Assembly: GCA_001769805.1 (NCBI GenBank)
Contig: MEPO01000004.1
Coordinates: forward strand, 1 to 64,000
Source: Bdellovibrionales bacterium GWA1_52_35
GTDB lineage: Bacteria; Bdellovibrionota; UBA1018
Reading direction: 5' to 3'
Length of the DNA: 64,000 nt
The position numbers were made by a program, and so were the translations under genes. The notes beneath the pieces were generated by a model. It was not told where the DNA came from. It ran no database searches and saw only the letters and a list, made by a program, of their open reading frames with translations. Shown here piece after piece: positions 46,183 through 55,491 of the stretch. Position 1 is the first letter of the stretch; each line of letters opens with the position of its first letter.

Positions 46183-47135
46183 TTCATTGGAATCTGGGAA
46201 GTCTCGGGGGGCTCGTTCTAGCATGTCTCCTGACCCCGGGCGTTTCAAACGCCAACGCTCCAGAGCCAAGAACCCGGATCTTTCTCATCCCGGGAGCAGG
46301 CTCCTCCGCTGACCGGATCCATGTCGACGGGCTCGACACCGGCCCCTGGAAAGCTTTCAAGACTCGGCGGTATTTCGGTGCACTCGAAGATAATTTAAAA
46401 AAAGAAGGCATGCCCACCCAGGTCTGCCCGCGTCAGGCTGACGATGACACCCGCTCACTTTCCGAACGCGCCGATGACTGCGCCCAGGAAATCCTCAAAC
46501 AAGCGGGCTCCTGTCGAAAGGGCAAGCTCCGCGCCTTCCACCTCGTAGGTCATAGCATGGGTGGCCTGATAGCCCGGCTCCTGGCGCAGGATGCCCGGGT
46601 AAAAAACTGTATTGCGAGTGTCACCAGTATTTCCACGCCGCACCAAGGCACTCCTTTTGCTGATTTTTTCATGGACCACCTGAAACTCGATCAGACCAGC
46701 ATCGATTTATATGGACGGCTCGCAAAGGCGACTCGCTTTATTCCGGAACGGAAACGTTATATCCCGGAGCTGCGCGTGGATCGACGGGGGTTCGCAAACG
46801 AACTCTTCCGCGCCCAAGACACGAAAAACAACCCGGCCGTAAAATATTTCTCTATTACAGCAGCGCTCGAAGGTCCCACGATTCACCCCCTTCAACTCTC
46901 TAAAATGATTTTAGCCCGGGAACTCCGAAAGCGCGGCCTGAATCGTTCACCTTATGGAGAGCAGAACGATGGAATTGTGCCTGAATATTCCATGAAGCAC
47001 GGAACACTTCTGGGGCGAATCATCTCAGATCATTGGTCAACCGCCTGCCTCGATCCGCTCAGCCGTTCTGAACCCTGCTCAAGAACAATTGCTTTGCTCT
47101 TACCTCACCTGAAGGCTTTATGCGGGCTGAAGTAG
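46179..47135 (+). CDS. Exported lipase/esterase of the alpha/beta-hydrolase fold
   Basis: A 318-residue secreted lipase-like enzyme. Signal peptide to about residue 27 (LGGLVLACLLTPGVSNANA). The oxyanion motif region is FLIPGAGSSADRIHVDG, the nucleophile Ser lies in VGHSMGGLIARLLA, and TSISTPHQGTPFADFF follows as in triacylglycerol lipases. The catalytic Asp is probably in QNDGIVPEYS and the His in ISDHWST. Several Cys may form disulfides (VCPRQ, DDCAQEIL, KNCIAS, TACLDP, EPCSRT). The start overlaps the lipoprotein stop (ATGA), and its end overlaps the acetyltransferase gene by 16 bp. Confidence 0.88.
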   Translation: MIHWNLGSLGGLVLACLLTPGVSNANAPEPRTRIFLIPGAGSSADRIHVDGLDTGPWKAFKTRRYFGALEDNLKKEGMPTQVCPRQADDDTRSLSERADDCAQEILKQAGSCRKGKLRAFHLVGHSMGGLIARLLAQDARVKNCIASVTSISTPHQGTPFADFFMDHLKLDQTSIDLYGRLAKATRFIPERKRYIPELRVDRRGFANELFRAQDTKNNPAVKYFSITAALEGPTIHPLQLSKMILARELRKRGLNRSPYGEQNDGIVPEYSMKHGTLLGRIISDHWSTACLDPLSRSEPCSRTIALLLPHLKALCGLK

Positions 47136-47983
47136 AAGTTCACTTTGATCGGCAGATCGACACATTCAACCATTACACAGAGCCCTTCCTCGTTCAGGAG
47201 GAAGCCCGCAATAATCTGCTCCTCGGCCTTTGCTCCAACCTCAAAGCGGGCTTGACCGCCTCCTCGATTCCTCCGCTACTGATACGGATCATGCACCGCC
47301 AGAAAGTTCTTGCTGCGGCCTTGCAAACCCCTCCCAATCCTCTCGTACTGACCCGCGCCAGCAAAGAAGAACTGGATCTGCTGGCCGCCGCTCTCCTCAG
47401 CCGCAACCTTTCAATTCCCTCAGTGGTTGGGCCACCTGATGAAGCGCGGTATTTTGCTGATCAATGGTGTCACTCGCATTCGCTCAAAGCGGTGCTGGCC
47501 ATGAAGCAGGGGATCTATCAGCTGACCCAAGTCATCCAGCCGCCCCCGGTTCCAGGCAGAATGAGAGTCGCCCACCACGCGGAGCTTTCGCTCGTTGCCC
47601 AATGGATGTATGAATTCAACGACGAAGCCATGCCTCAAGACCCGAAATCGAAAGTTGAAACTCTGAAAAAAGTTGAACAAATCATTCAGCGACAGGCTCT
47701 CTTTGTCTGGGAGCAGAACGGAAGACCCGTTTCAATGGCCGGGTCCTGGGGCACCACGCCGAACGGGGTCCGGATCAATGCGGTGTACACGCCCGCCGAC
47801 CTGCGGAGGCGCGGAATTGCAAGTCGGCTGGTCGCGGAACTCAGCCAAGCCAAACTCAAAGCTGGAAATAAATTCTGCTTTCTCTACACTGATCTAAGTA
47901 ACCCGACTTCAAACCGCATTTATCAGAAAATCGGCTACGGGTTTGTTTGCGAATCAAAGTATTTCGTTTTTACAAAAGTCTAG
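47120..47983 (+). CDS. GNAT-family N-acetyltransferase
   Basis: A 287-residue protein with a C-terminal GNAT domain (about 145-287). The acetyl-CoA site is YTPADLRRRGIASRLVAEL, followed by LYTDLSNPTSNRIYQKIGYG. The N-terminal 140 residues form the non-catalytic half seen in larger GNAT proteins (NNLLLGLCSNL, LTRASKEELDLLA). The substrate is unknown. It is on the same strand as kamA, but the sequence does not clearly match the beta-lysine acetyltransferase AblB. It overlaps the lipase gene by 16 bp and ends 19 bp before the amylase start. Confidence 0.87.
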   Translation: MRAEVEVHFDRQIDTFNHYTEPFLVQEEARNNLLLGLCSNLKAGLTASSIPPLLIRIMHRQKVLAAALQTPPNPLVLTRASKEELDLLAAALLSRNLSIPSVVGPPDEARYFADQWCHSHSLKAVLAMKQGIYQLTQVIQPPPVPGRMRVAHHAELSLVAQWMYEFNDEAMPQDPKSKVETLKKVEQIIQRQALFVWEQNGRPVSMAGSWGTTPNGVRINAVYTPADLRRRGIASRLVAELSQAKLKAGNKFCFLYTDLSNPTSNRIYQKIGYGFVCESKYFVFTKV

Positions 47984-48002
47984 ACCAAGGAGCGGTGCAG
48001 GC

Positions 48003-49463
48003 ATGACAAAGATCGCAGGACGTCCCGAGTGGGTGAAAAGCGCTGTTTTCTACCAAATTTTTCCAGATCGTTTTGCCAAGAGTGAAACACTGGAGAAGCC
48101 CCGTGGGTTGGAGCCGTGGGATTCCGCTCCGACTTGCAATGGTTTCAAAGGGGGCGACCTGCTCGGAGCCACAGAGCGTCTGGACTGGCTGGTTGATCTT
48201 GGGGTGAACGCGGTCTACCTGAATCCGATCTTCACCTCAACGGCCAACCACCGTTATCACACTTTCGACTACATGAGCGTGGATCCTATTCTGGGCGGTG
48301 ATCAGTCATTTACAACTTTTCTGAACGAGGCACATCGTCGCGGAATCCGCGTAATCCTGGATGGCGTTTTCAACCACGCGAGTCGCGGTTTCTATCAATT
48401 CAACCACACCCTCGAAAACGGCAAAGACTCTCCTTACAGAGACTGGTTTCACTTCGACGAAGAGCCACTCCTCCAAGGGAAGTCTCTTCGTGCCTACCCC
48501 GAGGAGCCGCACCACGCGCCTGCCTACAAAGCCTGGTGGAACCTCCATGCGCTTCCGAAGTTCAACGTTCGCAACAGCGAGGCCCGCGCTTATCTGCTCG
48601 ATTGCGCAAGGAAATGGACCGCTCTCGGAATCGATGGCTGGAGACTCGACGTTCCAGCGGAAATTGACGATCGCTCATTCTGGGACGAGTTCCGGGAAGT
48701 GGTGCTTTCGATCAATCCCGAGGCTTACCTTGTAGGTGAAATCTGGGATGAAAGCCCGGACTGGGTTCGCGACGGCAAACCCTTTCACGCGGTGATGAAC
48801 TATCCGCTGACCCGGGCACTGCTCGGCTTTTGTGGTGGCAATCATCTGGATTTACCGGAAACCCACCGGGTTGGAAGCTACCGAAGCATCCAGCCGATGA
48901 ATGCCGAGGGGTTTTCCAAAGTGATTCAGCGGCTCTTTGAGGTTTACGGACTCGAAACCCTGGGGTTACAGCTGAATCTTCTGGATAGCCATGACACGCC
49001 CAGATTCCTCACTTCAGTCAAAGGCAAAGAGGAAATTTTGAAGCAGGCGTTCCTTTTTCTGTGCACTTTTCCCGGTGCCCCGTGCGTCTATTACGGCGAT
49101 GAAATCGGAATGAGCGGACGTCATGATCCAGACTGTCGGAAGAGCTTTCCGTGGGAAAAGGAGAGCCACAATCATTCAGTGCTGGCTTCTTTCAGGGAAA
49201 GTATTGCGCTCCGGAAACAATACCCGGTCCTGGTCAGCGGTGAGTTTCACGAGATCAGGACGCAGGATCAGGAGATCTATGCTTTTGCCCGACTCGGAAA
49301 TGCCGGTGAGCCCGCGGTTCTGGTCGTACTCAATACTTCCGACAAAGAGAAAACGGTAACGCTAGATGCAACCCAGGTATCTCAACGACTCCGCGGAGCC
49401 ACCGTCACTTCTTTGGACCTGAAGCCCCATGGAACCGCCGTGCTTCCCTTTATGATGGCATAA
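48003..49463 (+). CDS. GH13 alpha-amylase-family enzyme (neopullulanase/cyclomaltodextrinase type)
   Basis: A cytoplasmic alpha-glucan hydrolase, 486 residues from MTKIAGRPEWVKSAVFYQIF, with no signal peptide. The GH13 regions are intact: I GVFNHASRG, II DGWRLDVPAE (nucleophile Asp), III YLVGEIWDES (acid Glu) and IV LLDSHDTPRF (Asp). WVKSAVFYQIFPDRF at the start fits the maltogenic amylase/neopullulanase group, but the N-terminal starch-binding domain of that group is missing. A beta-sandwich C-terminal domain follows (from about residue 400). AAGGAG lies upstream of the ATG. It may break down internal glycogen or imported maltodextrin; no transporter is adjacent. Confidence 0.94.
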   Translation: MTKIAGRPEWVKSAVFYQIFPDRFAKSETLEKPRGLEPWDSAPTCNGFKGGDLLGATERLDWLVDLGVNAVYLNPIFTSTANHRYHTFDYMSVDPILGGDQSFTTFLNEAHRRGIRVILDGVFNHASRGFYQFNHTLENGKDSPYRDWFHFDEEPLLQGKSLRAYPEEPHHAPAYKAWWNLHALPKFNVRNSEARAYLLDCARKWTALGIDGWRLDVPAEIDDRSFWDEFREVVLSINPEAYLVGEIWDESPDWVRDGKPFHAVMNYPLTRALLGFCGGNHLDLPETHRVGSYRSIQPMNAEGFSKVIQRLFEVYGLETLGLQLNLLDSHDTPRFLTSVKGKEEILKQAFLFLCTFPGAPCVYYGDEIGMSGRHDPDCRKSFPWEKESHNHSVLASFRESIALRKQYPVLVSGEFHEIRTQDQEIYAFARLGNAGEPAVLVVLNTSDKEKTVTLDATQVSQRLRGATVTSLDLKPHGTAVLPFMMA

Positions 49464-49504
49464 AAAAAGCCCTGCCAGAAAGTAGGAATCACCTTTGGCA
49501 GGGC
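49462..49504 (-). terminator. Terminator after the outer-membrane barrel gene
   Basis: GCCCTGCCA (49469-49477) pairs with TGGCAGGGC (49496-49504). On the minus strand it is followed by seven T residues. It ends the barrel-protein gene and also overlaps the stop of the convergent amylase gene, where on the plus strand it lacks a T-run. Confidence 0.8.
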
Positions 49505-49529
49505 CTGAAGAATTTGGAAATTTAAGTTC

Positions 49530-50192
49530 TTAGAAGCCGATGTTCAAGCCGGCCAAAACCTGAATGGAGCGCCATTTATCAGTTTCACCGGGCAATGCAG
49601 GATCGTCGTTTGTATTGGTGAGACCCAAAAGATACCGACCATCCACCATAAAGCTGACAAGCGGAGCGATAGGAATATTGTAGGCTACAGAGGCAATCAG
49701 ACCCATGTCGGATTTTTTGGTAGTTGTTGGCCAAGCCCGATCTGTTTCAGTGGTAGCAGGAGTGCCTCCGGTCGGAGTCTCGGTCGCTTTGAAATGAATA
49801 TCCCCGGTTCCGGTAGCATAATAGCCACCCGCACCTACGGACAAGCCAGGGAAGACGCTCAGACGTAAAAGCACGGGAATTTGAATGTAATTCATAGTAA
49901 CTTCGGCCTCTCCTATACCGAAGCCTTCAATAGTTTCCTTAACACCATATTTGCGCTTATCCATGAGCGCACCAAATTGCAAGCTGACCAATGGTGCCAT
50001 CGAGAAACTCGCAAGCACACCATAGTCCATACCTAATTTGGAGGAGTACACGGCAGCGGCATCATCTCCCGTTGCTCCGGTAACGTTCAGAGTTGAGGAA
50101 TTAAAGCCGATAACCGGCGCAACTTCAAAAGCCATGGCGGAGGTGCCCAGAAGCGTACATATAAGCGCAAGCAAAACGAAAGTCTTTTTCAT
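49530..50192 (-). CDS. Outer-membrane beta-barrel protein
   Basis: A 220-residue exported protein. Signal peptide MKKTFVLLALICTLLGTSAMA is clear. The mature part alternates polar and hydrophobic residues in short strands (LLRLSVFPGLSVGAGGYYATG, PLVSFMVDGRYLLGLT, SIQVLAGLNIGF), and the final residue is Phe, a hallmark of outer-membrane barrels. About eight strands fit the length, like the OmpX/OmpA-barrel or PorT-like groups. The exact function is unknown. It is a single-gene unit with a strong terminator. Confidence 0.88.
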   Translation of the reverse strand: MKKTFVLLALICTLLGTSAMAFEVAPVIGFNSSTLNVTGATGDDAAAVYSSKLGMDYGVLASFSMAPLVSLQFGALMDKRKYGVKETIEGFGIGEAEVTMNYIQIPVLLRLSVFPGLSVGAGGYYATGTGDIHFKATETPTGGTPATTETDRAWPTTTKKSDMGLIASVAYNIPIAPLVSFMVDGRYLLGLTNTNDDPALPGETDKWRSIQVLAGLNIGF

Positions 50193-50344
50193 TCTCAGAT
50201 CTCCATTGTTAATTTTTTAAAGCGTCTTAATTTCACTAGTGAATCGAGTTTTTGTCAATACCAACCGACATTTACCCTTCACATCCTTTACTAAAACATT
50301 TCACTCAATTTTTTGAACCATGTGTCCGACAAGACATTGCAGAT

Positions 50345-51247
50345 ATGCCTATCCACTCGAACGTCAAAAAGTCCGCAAAGACCAGCTCTGAGTATTCGGA
50401 TCTCCTGGGTAAACTCCAGGACATTCCGACCCTTCCCATTGTCGCGATGAAAGTCAACGAGCTGATCAATGATCCCAACTCGTCCAGCTCGGATATCGCG
50501 GAAGTGTTGAAAAAGGATCAGGTCCTCACCGCCAAAATTCTGCGCCTCGTGAACTCTTCCTACTACGCCATTCCAGGTGGCGTAGCCGATGTGCAGCGTG
50601 CCCTCGCCTTCCTGGGCTTCAACACTCTGGCGCAACTTGTTTTAAGTTTGTCCGTATTTTCACTCTTTTCGACCAAAGACAGCGAGCACTTCTCCATGCT
50701 CCACTTCTGGCGACATGCTCTGGGAACCGCCGTTTGCAGCGAGTACCTGGCAAGACGCCTCAAATTTCCGCGTCCTGAAGAAGCCTTCACCTGCGGTCTC
50801 CTGCACGATATCGGCAAACTTGTGCTGCATCAGATTGATCCGGACCGGATGCTTTCGATTGTTCGAGAAACCGCTCACGATTCCACCTCCTTCCTCGAAG
50901 TCGAACGCAAGCTCGACCTTCCCGGACATTCTTATCTCGGAGAAGCGATTGCAACCAAATGGGGCCTGCCGCAGGTGATCCGGCTCGCGATCCGCTATCA
51001 TCATCTCGATGTTTCCAAAATGGAGAGCATTCTTTCTTCCGCCAAGCCTGTCATCCATGCCGTCCGGCTGGCCAATACCATTTGCGTGAAGAACCAGATC
51101 GGCGATTCAGGCGACCACTCAAGCGGTGAAATCACACCCGACATGCTCCAGACTTTGGGACTTTCGAGTTTCGACATTCCCGCAATGGAAGAACAGATTA
51201 AGATCGATATAGAAAAAGCGGGGGCTTTCCTCAATGCCTACCTCTAG
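50345..51247 (+). CDS. HDOD-domain signalling protein
   Basis: A 300-residue protein from MPIHSNVKKSAKTSSEYSDL; a TTG 93 bp upstream is possible but has no ribosome-binding site. The HDOD domain (about 20-220) shows LPTLPIVAMKVNELINDPN, DIAEVLKKDQVLTAKILRLVNS, GTAVCSEYLARRL and the HD-like CGLLHDIGKLVL, with HHLD later. The domain is related to HD phosphohydrolases but usually lacks activity and scaffolds regulatory proteins. It overlaps the downstream PAS kinase gene by 14 bp, so the two act together. Confidence 0.92.
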   Translation: MPIHSNVKKSAKTSSEYSDLLGKLQDIPTLPIVAMKVNELINDPNSSSSDIAEVLKKDQVLTAKILRLVNSSYYAIPGGVADVQRALAFLGFNTLAQLVLSLSVFSLFSTKDSEHFSMLHFWRHALGTAVCSEYLARRLKFPRPEEAFTCGLLHDIGKLVLHQIDPDRMLSIVRETAHDSTSFLEVERKLDLPGHSYLGEAIATKWGLPQVIRLAIRYHHLDVSKMESILSSAKPVIHAVRLANTICVKNQIGDSGDHSSGEITPDMLQTLGLSSFDIPAMEEQIKIDIEKAGAFLNAYL

Positions 51248-52466
51248 AGCCCTGAAGATCGTCGCCGCAGCTTCGGAATACCCGTACCTGGACAAGTACG
51301 AGGTCCTCTTTGACCAGGCCTCCGATGCCATCCTCACCATCTCGCCGTCCGGACATATCGATGCCGTGAACCAGGCCGTAGAGGAACTGACCGGCTATTT
51401 AAAATCTGAACTTGTCGGCGCAGCCATTTCCATTCTGGTCCCGGATACCTCACAGCAGCGGGTACCGCATCGCAGCCGTTCGCTCACCACCGAGTTCTTC
51501 GCCCTGCCTGGCACTTACGAGGATGTCGCGATCCTGCGCAAGGACGGCTACACGCGTTTTGTCGATCTGAGTGTCCGTATCGTTTCGAACGTCAACGGCT
51601 CCACCCTTGCCCTCGCTCTTTTCCGCGATGTGACTGAAAAGAAGCAGATGGAGCGGGAACTGATCACCAAGCACACGGAGTTGCGCAACGCCTATTTCCA
51701 ACTCGAGAAAAAAACCGCCGAGCTTCAGGCCATGCAGGAGAACCTCATTCAAGCCGGTAAAATGGCTGCACTGGGAGAGCTCACCGCGGGCATTGCCCAT
51801 GAATTGAACCAGCCGCTCCAGGGAATCCGCGGCTACGCCCAGGAGCTCAAGGATATTTCACTCCCACAACTCACCAATTCCCCTGTCCGCGAAAGTTCGT
51901 CCACCTGCATGACCGAAATTATTTCGAATGTGGATAAAATGGCCGGGATCATCGATTACCTGCGCACGTTCACGCGCAAATCAATTGAGAAGCACGAATT
52001 CACCGACATCCACCACGCAATCAATGAAGCGCTGAAAATGCTTTCGCGGCAGTTTGCCGTCAGAGGCATCACCGTTTTTCGGGCCTTCGGAGCGGACATT
52101 CCCGCCGTATACGCGAACCCCCTCCAGCTTGAGCAAATTTTCATCAATCTAGCGACCAATGCCCGTGATGCGATCGATACCGCAGGGCGGGGTAAGGGCA
52201 CCGTCTGGATCCGCAGCCGCAGAGCCGGAAATTTCGTGGAAATCCTTTTCAAGGATGATGGCTCCGGCATGAGCGATCGGACCAAGGCCAAAGCCTTCAA
52301 TCCGTTTTTCACCACCAAGGAAGTGGGTCGCGGAATGGGTATGGGCCTGAGTCTCAGCTATGGAATCATTTCGAAGTTGAATGGAACAATTGTAGTCGAA
52401 AGCGAATTCGGAAAAGGCGCCGCTTTTCTGATTCGTATTCCGATCGACTACCGGGAATTAGGTTAA
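51234..52466 (+). CDS. PAS-domain sensor histidine kinase
   Basis: A 410-residue soluble kinase. A PAS domain (about 22-140; [33 protein letters not shown], quoted in part) is followed by a coiled coil ([23 protein letters not shown]). The H-box is [20 protein letters not shown], and the ATPase domain has [41 protein letters not shown] and [11 protein letters not shown]. No membrane segment is present. It starts inside the HDOD gene and ends 16 bp before a sigma-54 regulator gene, its likely partner. Confidence 0.94.
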   Translation: MPTSRALKIVAAASEYPYLDKYEVLFDQASDAILTISPSGHIDAVNQAVEELTGYLKSELVGAAISILVPDTSQQRVPHRSRSLTTEFFALPGTYEDVAILRKDGYTRFVDLSVRIVSNVNGSTLALALFRDVTEKKQMERELITKHTELRNAYFQLEKKTAELQAMQENLIQAGKMAALGELTAGIAHELNQPLQGIRGYAQELKDISLPQLTNSPVRESSSTCMTEIISNVDKMAGIIDYLRTFTRKSIEKHEFTDIHHAINEALKMLSRQFAVRGITVFRAFGADIPAVYANPLQLEQIFINLATNARDAIDTAGRGKGTVWIRSRRAGNFVEILFKDDGSGMSDRTKAKAFNPFFTTKEVGRGMGMGLSLSYGIISKLNGTIVVESEFGKGAAFLIRIPIDYRELG

Positions 52467-52482
52467 CGAGAAGGAGCACTGT

Positions 52483-53949
52483 ATGAAATCAAGAGTACTG
52501 GTAATTGATGACGAAGAAACTATCCGCAAATTGCTAAAAGCCAGGCTTGAACGCGAAGGGTACGAGGTTTACGTGGCCTCCAGCGGGGATGAGGCGATTC
52601 ACCTCTTCCAGGCAGGTCCTCCTACCGGCGTAGTCATTACCGATCTCAAGATGCCGGGGAAAGATGGTTTTGCGGTCCTAAGCTGGATCAAACAGCACTA
52701 CCCCCAGACCTGTGGCATCGTAATCACCGGCCACGGAGAAAAGGACGCCGCGGTAAAAGCATTGCGCTTCGGCGCCTCTGATTATCTCGAAAAGCCTTTC
52801 GATCTTGATGAACTGAGTCACTCGGTGAAGCGGGGAATGAAGGAATATGAACTGCAACTTGAAAACCATGAACTCGTAGCACGCCTCGAAGCGCGCGTCC
52901 AGCGCGTGGAGGGCAAAGCCGAAGACCGGTACTGGTACGTCTCCAAAGCGAATGCCATGGCCAAGGTCAACGAATGGCTCACGGTCCTCCGTCGTGAAGC
53001 TATGCGCGGCAATGCCGAAGATCCCAGTGTTCTGATCACCGGCGAAAGTGGCACGGGTAAAGAGGGAATTGCCCGGATGATCCATGCCGGCTCCCGTCGG
53101 GCCAGGGGCCCCTGGGTTGCGGTCAATTGCGCCAACTTCAACGAGCAATTGCTCGAATCCGAACTCTTCGGTCACGAAAAGGGTGCGTTCACCGGCGCTA
53201 CCAGTCTGAAGCGCGGGCTTTTTGAAATCGCTCAAGGCGGGACGCTCTTCCTCGACGAAATGGGCGAAATGGATGTCAAGCTCCAGGCTAAACTTCTGCG
53301 CGTACTTCAGGAGAAATTATTCCGCAGGGTCGGCGGCACCGCAGATATCAAGACCGATGTGCGCGTGATCGCCGCAACCAATCGCGATCTTGAGAACCGG
53401 ACGAAAGAGGGTTCATTCCGGGAGGATCTGTACCATCGCCTGTCGGGTGTGGTTTTTGAACTTCCACCTTTGCGCGAACGCACTGAAGACATCGTTCCGA
53501 TGGCTCGTGATTTCTTCGAGCGGTCATTCCGGGCGCGCGGCAAAAACTTTACCGGCTTCACGCCCGAAGCGGAAGCGGCTCTGCAGGAATACCCTTGGCC
53601 CGGCAATATCCGGGAACTGATGAACGTCACCGAACGCGTGGCCCTGCTCTGGAGCAGTCAACATCTAATTTCCCCAAAAGACCTGGGCATCTCTTTGCGG
53701 CCTTCAGGCCCCCCCTCTTTGGAGCTGGTCAAAACAGACGGACTCCAGGCGGGCGAGGCGGGTAATTACACCTCACTCAAGAAAAAGTGGACTGAGTCTT
53801 TTGAACGTGAGTATCTGATTGCGGCTCTGGCCCGCAATGGGGGCAATGTTTCGGCGGCCGCCCGCGAAGCTCACCTCGATCGCAGCAACTTCCTGCGTTT
53901 GCTCAGGAAGTACACCTTGCGCGCACAAAGCTATCGCAAGGCGGCCTGA
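52483..53949 (+). CDS. Sigma-54-dependent response regulator
   Basis: A 488-residue NtrC-family activator. The receiver has DD (9-10), phosphorylated D54 in [14 protein letters not shown] and Lys in [12 protein letters not shown] linker coiled coil is followed by the AAA+ domain with Walker [16 protein letters not shown] and Walker [14 protein letters not shown] Fis-type helix-turn-helix ends the protein ([25 protein letters not shown]). AAGGAGC precedes the ATG. It is encoded with an HDOD protein and a PAS kinase, suggesting one phosphorelay controlling sigma-54 promoters. Confidence 0.95.
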   Translation: MKSRVLVIDDEETIRKLLKARLEREGYEVYVASSGDEAIHLFQAGPPTGVVITDLKMPGKDGFAVLSWIKQHYPQTCGIVITGHGEKDAAVKALRFGASDYLEKPFDLDELSHSVKRGMKEYELQLENHELVARLEARVQRVEGKAEDRYWYVSKANAMAKVNEWLTVLRREAMRGNAEDPSVLITGESGTGKEGIARMIHAGSRRARGPWVAVNCANFNEQLLESELFGHEKGAFTGATSLKRGLFEIAQGGTLFLDEMGEMDVKLQAKLLRVLQEKLFRRVGGTADIKTDVRVIAATNRDLENRTKEGSFREDLYHRLSGVVFELPPLRERTEDIVPMARDFFERSFRARGKNFTGFTPEAEAALQEYPWPGNIRELMNVTERVALLWSSQHLISPKDLGISLRPSGPPSLELVKTDGLQAGEAGNYTSLKKKWTESFEREYLIAALARNGGNVSAAAREAHLDRSNFLRLLRKYTLRAQSYRKAA

Positions 53950-54083
53950 TACTTTAACCCATGTGTCCTCGCCGAAACGGGGCCGGAAGGTACCTGCCAA
54001 CTCCGGTTGACGCGAAATCATGGCAGAATACTGGCTAGTCCGCTGGCATCCTCCGTGCTCTCCCTCTCATAACGGAGGTACGT

Positions 54084-54719
54084 ATGAAGCAGGAGCAAAC
54101 GGAAAAACAGGTGTCCCGGAGACTTGCGGAAATTGAGGAGAACTACTCCAAGGTGCTCCTGGTTTTGAAGACACTCGAAGAGAGGCTCGAAACCACTGCC
54201 GATCGCGACGACCTCACAGGCCTTCTCCGGCGCAAATCCTTCTTCAGAAAATGGGAAGCGCTTCGGAGCGGGCATGCGGAGTTGAATGGGTTCTGCAGCA
54301 TCCTGATGATCGACATCGATTATTTCAAGAAGATCAACGACTCTTATGGCCACCCCGTGGGCGACGAAGTCATCCGCCGCGTTGCCCGCCTTCTGTCTCA
54401 GCACTGTTCAGAGGATCAGCACAGCCTTGCAGGACGACTCGGAGGCGAAGAATTCGTGGTTGCGACTTTCTGCTCAGAGAAAGAAGCGCTGACCCTGGGA
54501 GAAAAATTGAGAGCCATCATCCAAAACGACCCGGGGCAGCCAGGCTGCACCGTGAGCATCGGAGTCGCCACGGCACGGGCCAGAAAGGCAGGTCAGGAGA
54601 CGTCCGACTCCTCCCATTCACTTCTGAAATCCGCAGATGAAGCCCTCTACCTCGCTAAAGCCGGTGGACGGAACCGGGTCTGTCAGGCAGGACTTTCTTT
54701 GCTGAGAAACACAGGGTAG
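54084..54719 (+). CDS. Diguanylate cyclase (GGDEF domain)
   Basis: A 211-residue protein with a short N-terminal coiled coil (EKQVSRRLAEIEENYSKVLL) and a GGDEF domain (about 45-205). The metal/substrate motif is GGEEF (RLGGEEFVVA), and the substrate-fold segment is ILMIDIDYFKKINDSYGHPVGDEVI. No RxxD inhibitory site stands out at the usual position. It should make cyclic di-GMP. A clear GGAGG precedes the ATG. It lies 134 bp after the regulator gene and 13 bp before a membrane protein gene. Confidence 0.94.
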   Translation: MKQEQTEKQVSRRLAEIEENYSKVLLVLKTLEERLETTADRDDLTGLLRRKSFFRKWEALRSGHAELNGFCSILMIDIDYFKKINDSYGHPVGDEVIRRVARLLSQHCSEDQHSLAGRLGGEEFVVATFCSEKEALTLGEKLRAIIQNDPGQPGCTVSIGVATARARKAGQETSDSSHSLLKSADEALYLAKAGGRNRVCQAGLSLLRNTG

Positions 54720-54732
54720 CGTTGATTTCGAG

Positions 54733-55338
54733 ATGAAAAATTTACTTTCTTTATTCCTTCTTCTTTGCCTGCTGCCCGCAACGGGGCTCGCCCAGGACCC
54801 TCATCCGCTCGTCAGTATCGAGATGAGCCTGAAACAAATCAGGGAAGCGCAGATTCTTCAACAGGAAGCTCTCCAGCAGCTCGTTGATCAGGAAGCCGCC
54901 GCGAGTACTGCCGGAGCTTTGGAGGAACTGACAGAAACTCCCGTGCCGGACGCAGCCGAAACCGCGGAGCACCGCAAACTGATCGAAGAACAAGTGCAGC
55001 GTGCCCAACATGTTCTGGAACACCCACTCGTCAAGGATTTGCTGAAACTGGTTGGAACTCCCGCCTACCTGCAGGCGATGGATTCGATCCAGAAACATCC
55101 GAACCTCCGCTTGCTTTTCAAAGTGGAAATCGGGATTTTGATTTTCATATTTCTTTTACGGGCCTGGCTCTTCTCCCGACCGAGTCACTGGCTTCGGAAA
55201 ATCTGGACCCGAACTTGGACGCTCGCTCTTTTGTTTGTGGCGGGAAGCGTGATTGCACCGAGTTTGATTCTCGGGAGTTTATACGGCGAGGTTCTCGGCC
55301 CATTGCTCAAAGCATTTTGGAATCATTTTACAAGGTAG
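54733..55338 (+). CDS. Membrane protein of unknown function with coiled coil
   Basis: A 201-residue protein, not recognised. It has a signal peptide (LLSLFLLLCLLPATGLAQ), a predicted coiled coil (about 27-95, rich in Glu/Gln; MSLKQIREAQILQQEALQQL), and two membrane helices in the C-terminal half (VEIGILIFIFLLRAWLF and WTLALLFVAGSVIAPSLILGSLYG, quoted in part). The N-terminal half would be periplasmic. It follows the diguanylate cyclase gene by 13 bp and may be in the same operon. Confidence 0.78.
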   Translation: MKNLLSLFLLLCLLPATGLAQDPHPLVSIEMSLKQIREAQILQQEALQQLVDQEAAASTAGALEELTETPVPDAAETAEHRKLIEEQVQRAQHVLEHPLVKDLLKLVGTPAYLQAMDSIQKHPNLRLLFKVEIGILIFIFLLRAWLFSRPSHWLRKIWTRTWTLALLFVAGSVIAPSLILGSLYGEVLGPLLKAFWNHFTR

Positions 55339-55352
55339 TGGGTCCTGAAACA

Positions 55353-55390
55353 TTAAAGGACCCTGAGGAATGATCCTCAGAGTCCTTTAA
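55353..55390. terminator. Near-perfect palindrome, probable bidirectional terminator
   Basis: TTAAAGGAC (55353-55361) and CTGAGGA (55363-55369) pair with TCCTCAG (55374-55380) and GTCCTTTAA (55382-55390), with one C/A mismatch and an ATGA loop. This gives 16 pairs. T-runs are short on both sides, but it lies between the convergent membrane-protein and add genes, where a two-way terminator is expected. Confidence 0.6.
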
Positions 55391-55491
55391 AGCCACGAGT
55401 TCCGCTTCGGTGTGAGGGGGGAAGTCGGGTCGCCCGTGGAAACTGTTGCTGTAATAGTCAGATTAGCCCCCGGAAGCAACAAAAAAACACG

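Noticed and set aside
47120-47983. GNAT gene as definite AblB
   Set aside because: Sequence motifs show only a general GNAT fold; the beta-lysine link is kept as a low-interest hypothesis.
55400-55490. GTTGCT/AGCAAC inverted repeat as a terminator for add
   Set aside because: The arms are short with a long loop and no T-run on the correct side; the stronger palindrome at 55353-55390 is a better candidate.
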